Assembly: GCF_017873815.1 (NCBI RefSeq)
Contig: NZ_JAGGKQ010000008.1
Span: forward strand, 1-64,000
Origin: Halorubrum alkaliphilum
GTDB taxonomy: Archaea; Halobacteriota; Halobacteria; Halobacteriales; Haloferacaceae
Length of the DNA: 64,000 nucleotides
Reading direction: 5' to 3'
The notes under the pieces were generated by a model. The model ran no database searches. It saw only the letters and a program-made list of their open reading frames with translations, and was not told the origin of the DNA. Positions 33,014 to 39,704 of the stretch are shown one piece after another; position 1 is the stretch's first letter, and each line of letters starts with the position of its first letter. The position numbers and the translations under genes were made by a program.

Positions 33014-33942
33014 CAGACCGCGAGGCCGACGGCGAACGCGACGGCGTACGCCGCGAGCAGTTTCCCGGTCGATTCGAGCGCGGGGTTGAGCGCCTCCCCG
33101 GCCGTCTCAGTCAGTACCGTCCGGCTCACGCCGGCCGCGAGCGGAAGGGTGACGAGCGGGAGGAGCGCCGCGAATCCGTAGCCGTTCGCGAGGAACCAGA
33201 ACGGTGCCAGGTACGCGAGCGCGACGAGCGCGAGGAACTGTCCTCGGGAGAAACGGTAGCCGAACCGGACCGCGAGCGTCCGTTTGCCCGTCTCCGCGTC
33301 CTCCTCGCGGTCCCGGACGTTGTTCACGACGAGGATGTTCGTCGACAGCGCGGCCACGGGGAGGCTGGCGACAACCGCCGGGAGGGTGACGGTCCCGTCG
33401 GGGATCCACAGCGGGAACACCCCGCCCGCGAGCGCGGCGGCTTGGACGTAGTAGGTGCCCGTGACGGCGATCACGCCGAAGAAGACGAACACGAACAGGT
33501 CGCCGAGCCCGTGGTAGCCGAGGGGATAGGGGCCGCCGGTGTAGGCGATCCCGGCCGCGACCGAGGCCAGTCCGACGACGAGGATCGGGACGCCGCCGAC
33601 GGCGACGAGGTACGTGCCGACGCCGATGGCCGCGGCGAACGTCAGCCACATCGCCCGCTTGACCTCCGCGGGTTCGATGAGGCCGCTGGCGACGACGCGG
33701 GTGAACCCCTCGCGGTCGTCGGTGTCGGCACCCTGAATCGCGTCGTAGTAGTCGTTCGCGAAGTTGGTGCCGACCTGTATCAGCGCCGCGCCGACGAACG
33801 CCGCGAACGCAGGCAGCGGAGCGAACACGCCCGCCTCGACCGCGAGCCCGACCCCGACGATCACGGGCGCGGCCGCCGCGGGAAGCGTCTGCGGCCGCGC
33901 TGCGATCAGCCACGCCCGCCCTCGCGACGTCTCGGTACTCAT
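33013..33942 (-). CDS. menA: 1,4-Dihydroxy-2-naphthoate polyprenyltransferase
   Basis: A 309-residue UbiA-family membrane prenyltransferase with about nine helices. The first Asp-rich motif is NFANDYYDAIQGAD and the second is NNVRDREEDAETGKRTLAVRFG; both bind the Mg-diphosphate of the prenyl donor. It attaches the prenyl tail in menaquinone synthesis. The start is set by a TATA box at 33967-33974. First gene of the menA-menC operon. Confidence 0.93.
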   Translation of the reverse strand: MSTETSRGRAWLIAARPQTLPAAAAPVIVGVGLAVEAGVFAPLPAFAAFVGAALIQVGTNFANDYYDAIQGADTDDREGFTRVVASGLIEPAEVKRAMWLTFAAAIGVGTYLVAVGGVPILVVGLASVAAGIAYTGGPYPLGYHGLGDLFVFVFFGVIAVTGTYYVQAAALAGGVFPLWIPDGTVTLPAVVASLPVAALSTNILVVNNVRDREEDAETGKRTLAVRFGYRFSRGQFLALVALAYLAPFWFLANGYGFAALLPLVTLPLAAGVSRTVLTETAGEALNPALESTGKLLAAYAVAFAVGLAV

Positions 33943-33966
33943 TACGCGTGATTGGCGGGTGGCGTC

Positions 33967-33974
33967 CCTTAAGG
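33967..33974 (-). promoter_or_regulatory. TATA-like box of the menA-menC operon
   Basis: CCTTAAGG, a perfect palindrome, lies 25-32 bp upstream of the menA ATG at 33942, predicting a leaderless mRNA and ruling out the in-frame Met at 33981, which lies upstream of the box. Confidence 0.5.
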
Positions 33975-34127
33975 TTACCATCTAACCGCTCTCGTGGGCT
34001 CCCTCCGATCGATCCGCGACAGGTGATCGAGCAGTACGGAGTGTTCGTTGAACGATAGCGGGAGTGAATCTCACGGATCGACGGCAACGAGGTCGTATTT
34101 AAAGGCTGAACGGGCGATGGCGGCGGT

Positions 34128-34355
34128 GGTTTATAACAAAAATTGCGGTGGCGCGCGCGAGAAACGCGCGCGAGGTCGCCGGCGACACCGCAGGGAGCGA
34201 GTGAAACGCGTGACTGAGGCGCACAGTGATCGTGCGCCGCCCGCACGGCTGGGGCTTTGGAGGCGTTCACGGCCGAGTTGCCGTCGATCGCTTATAAACG
34301 ATCGACTGGGGCGTTGGCGGTGTTCGCTGCCGATCCGACAGCAACGACATATAAA
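34128..34355 (-). repeat. Paired TTTATAA/CCCCAG repeat with hairpin tail, locus B
   Basis: On the minus strand: TTTATAT starting at 34355 and CCCCAG starting at 34311 (44 nt apart), then TTTATAA starting at 34298 and CCCCAG starting at 34254 (again 44 nt). GTGAACGCCTCCAAAG precedes the last motif. The tail contains a GGCGCAC hairpin (34218-34238), the palindrome GTCGCCGGCGAC (34175-34186), the hairpin CGCGCGCG-AGAAA-CGCGCGCG (34152-34172) and, at the far end, GCCACCGCAATT followed by TTATAA. The order matches locus A. Confidence 0.8.
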
Positions 34356-34497
34356 CGAACGTTCGGATCTTCGAACCCGTGTACCGAGCCAGCAACGATT
34401 CACTTGGGGTTTCAACGGCCCGGCAGGATCGACTCCTTACAGGCGGGTGGACGGGATCGACCGACAGATACGACACACTTCGGTCCGTACGATCGGT

Positions 34498-34770
34498 ATG
34501 TCGGATACGACGGCAGCGAACGGCGTCACCGCCCGCTACGAGGAGACTGACGAGGAGCGCCTGCTCACGTTCTCGGCGGACGGCCGGACCGCAGCGGTCG
34601 CCCAGAACGTCGACGGCTACGCGATGTTGAAGGTCCGAACCGCCCCGGACGGCGACGAGCTCGAACGGTACTACGGCTTTGACATGGCGCTCGACCACGC
34701 CGCCGAGCTGCTCGGCGTCGAGGTCCACGATCTCCCGGTTCCCGAGGACGCGGCAGACATGGGTATGTGA
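34498..34770 (+). CDS. Small conserved acidic protein, unknown function
   Basis: A 90-residue protein with the segment RLLTFSADGRTAAVAQNVDGYAMLKVRTA and the conserved-looking ERYYGFDMALDHAAELLGV, ending PVPEDAADMGM. It looks like a compact alpha/beta domain and is of a kind I remember as widespread in haloarchaea, but I cannot name a function. No operon partner. Confidence 0.7.
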   Translation: MSDTTAANGVTARYEETDEERLLTFSADGRTAAVAQNVDGYAMLKVRTAPDGDELERYYGFDMALDHAAELLGVEVHDLPVPEDAADMGM

Positions 34771-34780
34771 CGCTCGGATG

Positions 34781-34824
34781 CCGCACCGAGTCGTCGATAC
34801 GTCCCCGCACCGAGTCGTCGATAC
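34781..34824 (+). repeat. 24-bp direct repeat
   Basis: CCGCACCGAGTCGTCGATAC occurs at 34781-34800 and 34805-34824, identical over 20 bp, separated by GTCC. It lies just after the stop codon of the 90-residue gene. Confidence 0.9.
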
Positions 34825-34947
34825 CAGCAATCGAATCCGGTATCACGCACGACCTCGGATCCGCGACACGGATGGAATACGTTCGCGCTCTCCGCTATCC
34901 TCGGGATAACGCGGCTTAAACCCGTTATCTCTCTGTGACGACGCTTC

Positions 34948-35046
34948 ACACACTCCTATATTAATTACTACCAAACATCATAGCTGCGATTAAATATTCT
35001 CCATAGCCATATTGCCTTATGAAGGGGACGTATATGAAGCGTTACG
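34948..35046 (+). promoter_or_regulatory. AT-rich promoter region of the ABC importer operon
   Basis: This stretch is AT-rich in a GC-rich chromosome. ATTAAATAT at 34989-34997 fits a TATA box; the predicted transcription start is near 35020, leaving a leader of about 27 nt with GAAGGGG as a weak ribosome site. TATATTAAT at 34957-34965 is a partial inverted match to the TATA box and could be a regulator site. Confidence 0.45.
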
Positions 35047-36033
35047 ATGAAGCGAAGACAGTTCCTCGGCGGCACCGGCGCGGCGATCAGCAGCTCGCTG
35101 CTGGCCGGCTGTATCGGGGGGAACGATGGTGGGACGGTGACGGTCGATTACGCCTACTACAACCCGGTCAGCCTCGTGTTACGTGAGAAGGGGTGGATGG
35201 CGGAGGCGTTCGACGACACTGACGTCGAGGTCGAGTGGGTGTTGAGTCTCGGAAGCAACCAGGCCAACGAGTACTCACAGGGCGGGCAGGCGGAGGTCGC
35301 CTCGACCGCCGGCGTTGCCGCGCTGATGGCGCGTTCAAACGGCGTCCCGATCACGACGCCCTACATCTACTCCGAGCCCGAGTGGACCGCCCTCGTCGCC
35401 TTCGAGGATAGCGACATCGAGACCGTAGCCGATCTGGAGGGGAAGCAGGTCGCCGCGACGCGCGGCACCGACCCGTACTTCTTCCTGCTTCAGGCGCTCG
35501 ACGATGCCGGACTGAGCGAGGACGACGTGGAGGTCGTCCACCTCCAACACCCGGAGGGACAGTCGTCGCTCGTCCGGGAGGACGTGGACGCGTGGGCCGG
35601 TCTCGATCCGCACATGGCCGAGTTGGAGCTCGAACACGACGGCGCGGAGCTGTTCTATCGCGAGCCGAACTTCAACACCTACGGGTTCCTGAACTTCCTT
35701 GACGAGTTCATCGCGGACCGTCCGGAGGACGCCCGTCGCGTGATCAGAGCGTACGAGCGCGGCCGCGAGTGGGCACTAGAGAACCCCGAGGAGACGGCGG
35801 AGATCCTCGCGAGCGAGTCCGACATGTCCGAACCGGTCGCCCAGCGAGTGTTCACCGAGCGCAACGACCTCACCGAGCAGATCCCCGGTGACGACCACCA
35901 CGACCTGCTCTCCGACCTCGCGCCGATCCTCGAACGTGAGGGACTGGTCAACGACGACGCCGACCCGGCGGGCAGCGTCGACGAGCTGCTCGACACGGGG
36001 TTCGCGGCCGGTATCGGCCCGGGAGGAGAGTGA
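35047..36033 (+). CDS. ABC transporter substrate-binding lipoprotein (SsuA/TauA/NMT1-like)
   Basis: A 328-residue periplasmic-type binding protein with twin-arginine signal RRQFLGGTGAA and lipobox LAGC (Cys22). The mature part has the NMT1/SsuA pattern: YYNPVSLVLREKGWMAEAF, VEWVLSLGSNQANEYSQGGQAEVASTAGVAAL split over two segments, and LEGKQVAATRGTDPYFFLLQALD. The ligand could be an alkanesulfonate, taurine, nitrate or a vitamin precursor; the sequence does not decide. It precedes the permease by one base. Confidence 0.88.
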   Translation: MKRRQFLGGTGAAISSSLLAGCIGGNDGGTVTVDYAYYNPVSLVLREKGWMAEAFDDTDVEVEWVLSLGSNQANEYSQGGQAEVASTAGVAALMARSNGVPITTPYIYSEPEWTALVAFEDSDIETVADLEGKQVAATRGTDPYFFLLQALDDAGLSEDDVEVVHLQHPEGQSSLVREDVDAWAGLDPHMAELELEHDGAELFYREPNFNTYGFLNFLDEFIADRPEDARRVIRAYERGREWALENPEETAEILASESDMSEPVAQRVFTERNDLTEQIPGDDHHDLLSDLAPILEREGLVNDDADPAGSVDELLDTGFAAGIGPGGE

Positions 36034-36034
36034 G

Positions 36035-36853
36035 ATGGCGACGACCCGCGAGACGGACCGGATCGGCTCCGACCACGACGCCGAGAGCGACTCGGGCGTC
36101 CTCCCGGCGCTCAGCCGGTTCCGGTGGTTGCTGGGGCTCGTCGTACCTGCCGGGCTCGTCGTGGTCTGGCACGTACTCGTGGCTACGGGTGTGTTCGCCC
36201 CGCACCAGCTGCCGGAGCCGCTCCGCGTCGTCGGGACGCTCTACGCGATGGGCGTCTCCGGCGAGCTGTGGGGCCACATCTCGATCACGCTCCAGCGCGT
36301 GTTCTTCGGGGTCCTTCTCGGGGTAAGCGTCGGGGTCGTTTTCGGCACCGTAACCGGGCTGTACGGGCTTGCGAACGACCTGCTCGACCCGCTCCTCCAG
36401 AGCCTGAAGAACATCCCCTCGCTGGCGTGGGTCCCGCTGTTCCTGTTGTGGTTCGGGATCGGCGAGAGCGCGAAGGTGCTCCTCATCGCGCTCGGGGCCT
36501 TCTTCCCCGTGTATCTCAATCTCTCGACGGGGATCGCGAACGTGGGCGACGAGCTGATCGAGGTGGCCGAGGTGTACGACCTCGGCCGGATCGAGTCGCT
36601 CCGTCGAGTCGTCTTTCCGGCCGCGGTGCCGAGCCTGCTCGTCGGGATCCGCGGCGGCGTCGGGCTGGCGTGGATGTTCGTCGTGGCCGCGGAGCTAATC
36701 GCCGCGAGTCAGGGGATCGGGTTCCTGATGAGCGACGGGCGGGTGCTCGCGCGCCCCGACATCATCGTCGGCTCGATCCTGCTGTTCGCGTTCTTCGGAA
36801 ACCTCTCGGATCTCGCCGTCAAGGGGGTGGAACGCCGTGTCGTCGACTGGTGA
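36035..36853 (+). CDS. ABC transporter permease (SsuC/TauC-like)
   Basis: A 272-residue permease with six membrane helices and the EAA loop in the segment EVAEVYDLGRIESLRRVVFPAAVPSLLVG. The phrase LKNIPSLAWVPLFLLWFGIGE is typical of the SsuC/TauC/NrtB family. Start ATGG follows GGGAGGAG. The ATPase gene begins inside its end (17-base overlap). Confidence 0.93.
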   Translation: MATTRETDRIGSDHDAESDSGVLPALSRFRWLLGLVVPAGLVVVWHVLVATGVFAPHQLPEPLRVVGTLYAMGVSGELWGHISITLQRVFFGVLLGVSVGVVFGTVTGLYGLANDLLDPLLQSLKNIPSLAWVPLFLLWFGIGESAKVLLIALGAFFPVYLNLSTGIANVGDELIEVAEVYDLGRIESLRRVVFPAAVPSLLVGIRGGVGLAWMFVVAAELIAASQGIGFLMSDGRVLARPDIIVGSILLFAFFGNLSDLAVKGVERRVVDW

Positions 36854-37589
36854 CCACACCCTCGCGGTCGAGGGGCTCACGAAGCGGTACGGCGACACCG
36901 TCGCGCTCGACGGGGTCGACCTGACGGTCGAGGAGGGGGAGTTCGTCGCGGTCGTCGGCCCCTCCGGCTGCGGGAAGTCGACCCTGCTGCGTGTGCTGTC
37001 CGGACTAGAGGAGCACTTCGAGGGTCGTGCCGCGGTCGACGGGGTCGACGTCCGCGACGGCGGTAGCGACGCGGTCGGGATGGTGTTTCAGGAGCCCCGG
37101 CTCCTCGCGTGGGCGGACGTGCGCGAGAACGTCGCGGTCGGACTCCCGAGCGGGGTCGACCGCGGCGACGCCGCCGCCCGCGACCGCGTCGACGACCTGA
37201 TCGAGACGGTCGGTCTCGACGGGTTCGCCGGGAGTCGTCCGAGCGAGCTCTCCGGCGGGATGGCCCAGCGCGTGTCGCTGGCGCGGGGGCTCGCGTATCG
37301 GCCCGAGGTGTTGCTGCTCGACGAGCCGTTCTCCGCGCTCGACCAGCTCACCAAGTACGAACAGCAGGACAACCTCTTGGAGGTGTGGGCCGAGCAGGGG
37401 ACGACGATCGCACTCGTCACGCACGACGTGGAGGAGGCGGCGTACCTCGCCGACCGCGTCGTCGTGCTCGGTGGCCAGCCGGGGACCGTCGAGACGGTGG
37501 TCGACGTGGACGCACCGCGCCCGCGCGACCGGACCGACCCGGAGCTGCTCGCGGCTCGAGACGCGATCACGGACGCGCTCGGGCTGTGA
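36837..37589 (+). CDS. ABC transporter ATP-binding protein (SsuB/TauB-like)
   Basis: A 250-residue ATPase starting at GTG, with Walker A GPSGCGKST (41-49), Q-loop VFQEPRLLAW, signature ELSGGMAQRVSLARGL, Walker B LLLDEPFSALD and switch His in LVTHDVEEA. This is the SsuB/TauB/NrtD group, matching the binding protein and permease. End of the three-gene importer operon. Confidence 0.93.
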   Translation: MSSTGDHTLAVEGLTKRYGDTVALDGVDLTVEEGEFVAVVGPSGCGKSTLLRVLSGLEEHFEGRAAVDGVDVRDGGSDAVGMVFQEPRLLAWADVRENVAVGLPSGVDRGDAAARDRVDDLIETVGLDGFAGSRPSELSGGMAQRVSLARGLAYRPEVLLLDEPFSALDQLTKYEQQDNLLEVWAEQGTTIALVTHDVEEAAYLADRVVVLGGQPGTVETVVDVDAPRPRDRTDPELLAARDAITDALGL

Positions 37590-37699
37590 GACGACTTCGT
37601 TGTAATCCTCTCCTCCAGATACATCTGAACCAACCGTTCGGTGAAGAGTGCGTAGTGATCGACTCCGGGAGTGGGTCTCGCCATACGGCCTGGTAGTTA

Positions 37700-37834
37700 T
37701 TTATACGTGAACTAGTGGTGTTGCTGGCGGCTGTTCATATATAGTTGCGGTGATATCTGCTGCTTTCAGACCCCAGCTGATTCGTTTATAAGCAGTTGAC
37801 GACGAATAGACGGTGGACACCTCCAAAGCGCCAG
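37700..37834 (+). repeat. Paired TTTATAA/CCCCAG repeat, locus C (degenerate)
   Basis: TTTATAC at 37700, ATATATA at 37737, CCCCAG at 37771-37776, then TTTATAA at 37785 and CGCCAG at 37829-37834, the last pair again 44 nt apart. GGTGGACACCTCCAAAG precedes the final motif, as in loci A and B. About 160 bp further on, TTGCGGTGGCG near a TATA-like run matches the far end of locus B but lies in the opposite orientation relative to this unit. Confidence 0.7.
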
Positions 37835-38084
37835 CCTGCTCCTCTGTGTCCCACCCTGCCGGCCACCTCGTCGGCCCGCTCGGAGCCGCGCGCCAGCGAC
37901 GACCGGAGTGAAACGAACGTCTATTCTCCTTATTAACCCGGTTCCGAAACGGCAGAACGGCTTGGAGACGAGTTTGGTATATATTATATAAGGTATTGCG
38001 GTGGCGTTGAGGTACTGCGGTTTTCCGGTTTCGGGTGGGCTGTCGGACGGTCCGCGTCGGTCGAATGTTGCGAGCGGCGGAACC

Positions 38085-38090
38085 TTTAAG
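38085..38090 (+). promoter_or_regulatory. TATA-like box of leuA
   Basis: TTTAAG, preceded by the purine-containing GGAACC, lies 26-31 bp before ATG 38116. The spacing predicts a leaderless leuA mRNA and supports 38116 as the real start. Confidence 0.55.
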
Positions 38091-38115
38091 TAGCGGTACC
38101 CGCTGGTGTGAGTCG

Positions 38116-39337
38116 ATGACAGACATCACGGAGGATTCGTCGGACACCCCGGCGGGTCGAGTTCTTCCAGGGCACGATAGCTTCTAACATCGATATCGGT
38201 CCTGTACGGATCTTCGACACGACGTTACGAGACGGCGAACAGTCACCACGGACATCGTTCAGCTACGACGAGAAACGCCGCATAGCGGCGACGCTGGACG
38301 ACATGAACACCCACGTCATCGAGGCGGGGTTCCCGGTGAACTCCGAGGCGGAGTTCGAGGCCGTGAGCGATATCGCGAGCGCGACGGACACCACCGTCTG
38401 TGGACTGGCCCGCGTCGTCGAGGGCGACATCGACGCTGCCATCGACGCCGGCGTCGAGATGGTCCACGTGTTCGTCTCCACCAGCGACGTCCAACTCGAG
38501 GACTCAATGCACGCCACCCGCGAGGAGGCGAAATCGCGGGCGGTCGACGCCGTCGAGCAGGTGAAAGACGCCGGCGTCGAGTGTATGTTCTCGCCGATGG
38601 ACGCGACGCGGACCGACCCCGACTACCTGATCGACATCGTCGAGGCGGTATCCGACGCGGGCACCGACTGGATCAACATCCCGGACACCTGCGGCGTCGG
38701 GATGCCGACCAGCTTCGGGAAGACGGTGAAGGCGGTCGTCGAGGCGACGGACGCGCGCGTCGACGTCCACACCCACGACGACTTCGGGATGGCCGCGGCG
38801 AACGCGGTCGTCGGCTTCGAGAACGGTGCGGAGCAGGCGCAGGTGTCGGTCAACGGGATCGGCGAGCGCGCCGGCAACGCCGCCTACGAGGAGGTCGTGA
38901 TGGCGGTCGAGTCGGTGTACGGCGTCGACACCGGCATCGATACGACACAGATCACGAAGTTGGCCCGGATCGTCGAGGAGGCCTCGGACATCCCGGTGCC
39001 GGCGAACAAGCCGATCACCGGGCGGAACGCGTTCGCCCACGAGTCGGGCATCCACGCCGCGGGCGTCATCGAGAACGCCGATACGTTCGAACCCGGCGTG
39101 ATGACGCCGGAGATGGTCGGCGCGGAACGCGAGTTCGTGTTGGGTAAACACACGGGCACCCACAGCGTCCGAAAACACCTCGTCGAGGCGGGCTTCGACC
39201 CCACCGAGGGCGAGGTGCGCGAGATCACCAAACGCGTCAAGGAGTACGGCTCCGGTAAGCGGCAGGTGACTGCGGGCGACGTGGAGCGGTTCGCCCGGGA
39301 GGTCGACGTCAACCGCGAGGAGGAGGTCCGTCTCTGA
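38116..39337 (+). CDS. leuA: 2-Isopropylmalate synthase, frameshifted near the N-terminus
   Basis: LeuA/HMGL-like acyltransferase committing 2-oxoisovalerate to leucine. The promoter-proximal ATG (38116) opens a frame that reads 15 codons and then meets TAA at 38185-38187. The body is in the next frame: VEFFQGTIAS (from 38156), FDTTLRDGEQSP (metal and catalytic residues), HTHDDFGMAAANA, NGIGERAGNAAYEE, and the C-terminal regulatory-domain start VLGKHTGTHSV. That frame has no ATG, GTG or TTG before 38303, which would omit the catalytic TTLRDGEQ. One extra G in GCGGGTCGAG (38152-38161) explains it; repaired length is about 406 residues. It could be a sequencing error, a real mutation or programmed frameshifting. 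Confidence 0.85.
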
Positions 39338-39428
39338 TGGCCTCCCCCGCGGACGCCGCGATCGCTCCGCAGCCGCTGCGCCGGGATCACCGGACCGGAT
39401 TCGGTACGGAGTCGATCGTGGGCCGAAC

Positions 39429-39458
39429 TGTCGTGTTGAATGATACCACAACTCGACA
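39429..39458. promoter_or_regulatory. Inverted repeat next to the ilvB-operon TATA box, candidate operator
   Basis: TGTCGTGTTG (39429-39438) and CAACTCGACA (39449-39458) are complementary at 9 of 10 positions, with a 10-bp spacer. Arm centres are 20 bp apart, about two helical turns, as expected for a dimeric regulator. It ends 4 bp before TTTATA, over the BRE position, so a bound protein could block or recruit TFB. An Lrp-type regulator is a guess. Confidence 0.5.
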
Positions 39459-39462
39459 GACA

Positions 39463-39468
39463 TTTATA
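39463..39468 (+). promoter_or_regulatory. TATA box of the ilv-leu operon
   Basis: TTTATA lies 26-31 bp before ATG 39494, so transcription should begin at or next to that ATG. No other TATA box is visible up to ilvB at 39705, giving a 5' region of about 210 nt. Confidence 0.6.
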
Positions 39469-39493
39469 CGCGGCTGCCATCAGCCTAGTCTAC

Positions 39494-39568
39494 ATGCGAC
39501 GGAACGCGACGACACGGGCACTCCCCGGCGTAGCCGCGGCCGTCGCGACGATTATTGTAGGGGTATAA
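39494..39568 (+). CDS. Candidate leader peptide of the ilv-leu operon (24 residues)
   Basis: ATG at 39494 begins 24 codons and TAA at 39566-39568 ends them. The peptide starts MRRNATTRALPG and ends in a hydrophobic run rich in Val, Ala and Ile, with the last codons ATT ATT GTA GGG GTA. Placement at the predicted transcription start means a leaderless, efficiently initiated reading frame. The stop codon is in the loop of a hairpin (39557-39576). The resemblance to bacterial ilv and leu attenuator leader peptides is striking; translation and regulatory use are inference. Confidence 0.6.
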   Translation: MRRNATTRALPGVAAAVATIIVGV

Positions 39569-39585
39569 GCCCCTACACTACCCCT
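39557..39585 (+). promoter_or_regulatory. Two mutually exclusive hairpins at the leader-peptide stop (attenuator-like)
   Basis: GTAGGGG (39557-39563) pairs with CCCCTAC (39570-39576) across a 6-nt loop. Alternatively AGGGGTA (39559-39565) pairs with TACCCCT (39579-39585). Both are perfect 7-bp stems sharing the same left arm, which consists of the last Val-Gly-Val codons of the leader peptide. A ribosome stalled on the ATT-ATT-GTA codons would cover that arm. There is no long T run downstream, so a classic intrinsic terminator is not evident. Confidence 0.5.
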
Positions 39586-39704
39586 TCCTCACCGACCCGA
39601 CGTATCGACGAACGCCGACGACCGGGCCCGGAACCGCCCGTCTGTCGGCCGTTCGGATCGAACGACGCTCGTACCCGAGAGACACCAACACACCACACAC
39701 GACG

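Larger units (their letters stand above)
33943..34497. other. Gene-free block with repeat locus B
   Basis: A 555-bp gap between menA (minus) and the 90-residue gene at 34498 (plus). It holds the menA promoter on the left and the reverse-oriented repeat element at 34128-34355. Frames that cross it are Arg/Ser-rich and not convincing. On the right edge no strong TATA box is evident for the 34498 gene. Confidence 0.6.
37590..38115. other. Gene-free block with repeat locus C, before leuA
   Basis: A 526-bp gap between the importer and leuA. It contains the paired repeat at 37700-37834, an AT-rich run TATATATTATATAAG at 37978-37992 followed by TTGCGGTGGCG (37997-38007), and the leuA promoter at 38085. 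Frames across it are not convincing genes. Confidence 0.6.

Noticed and set aside
38303-39337. leuA translated from the internal ATG at 38303
   Set aside because: This would remove the conserved catalytic TTLRDGEQ motif and leave in-frame conserved sequence upstream untranslated.
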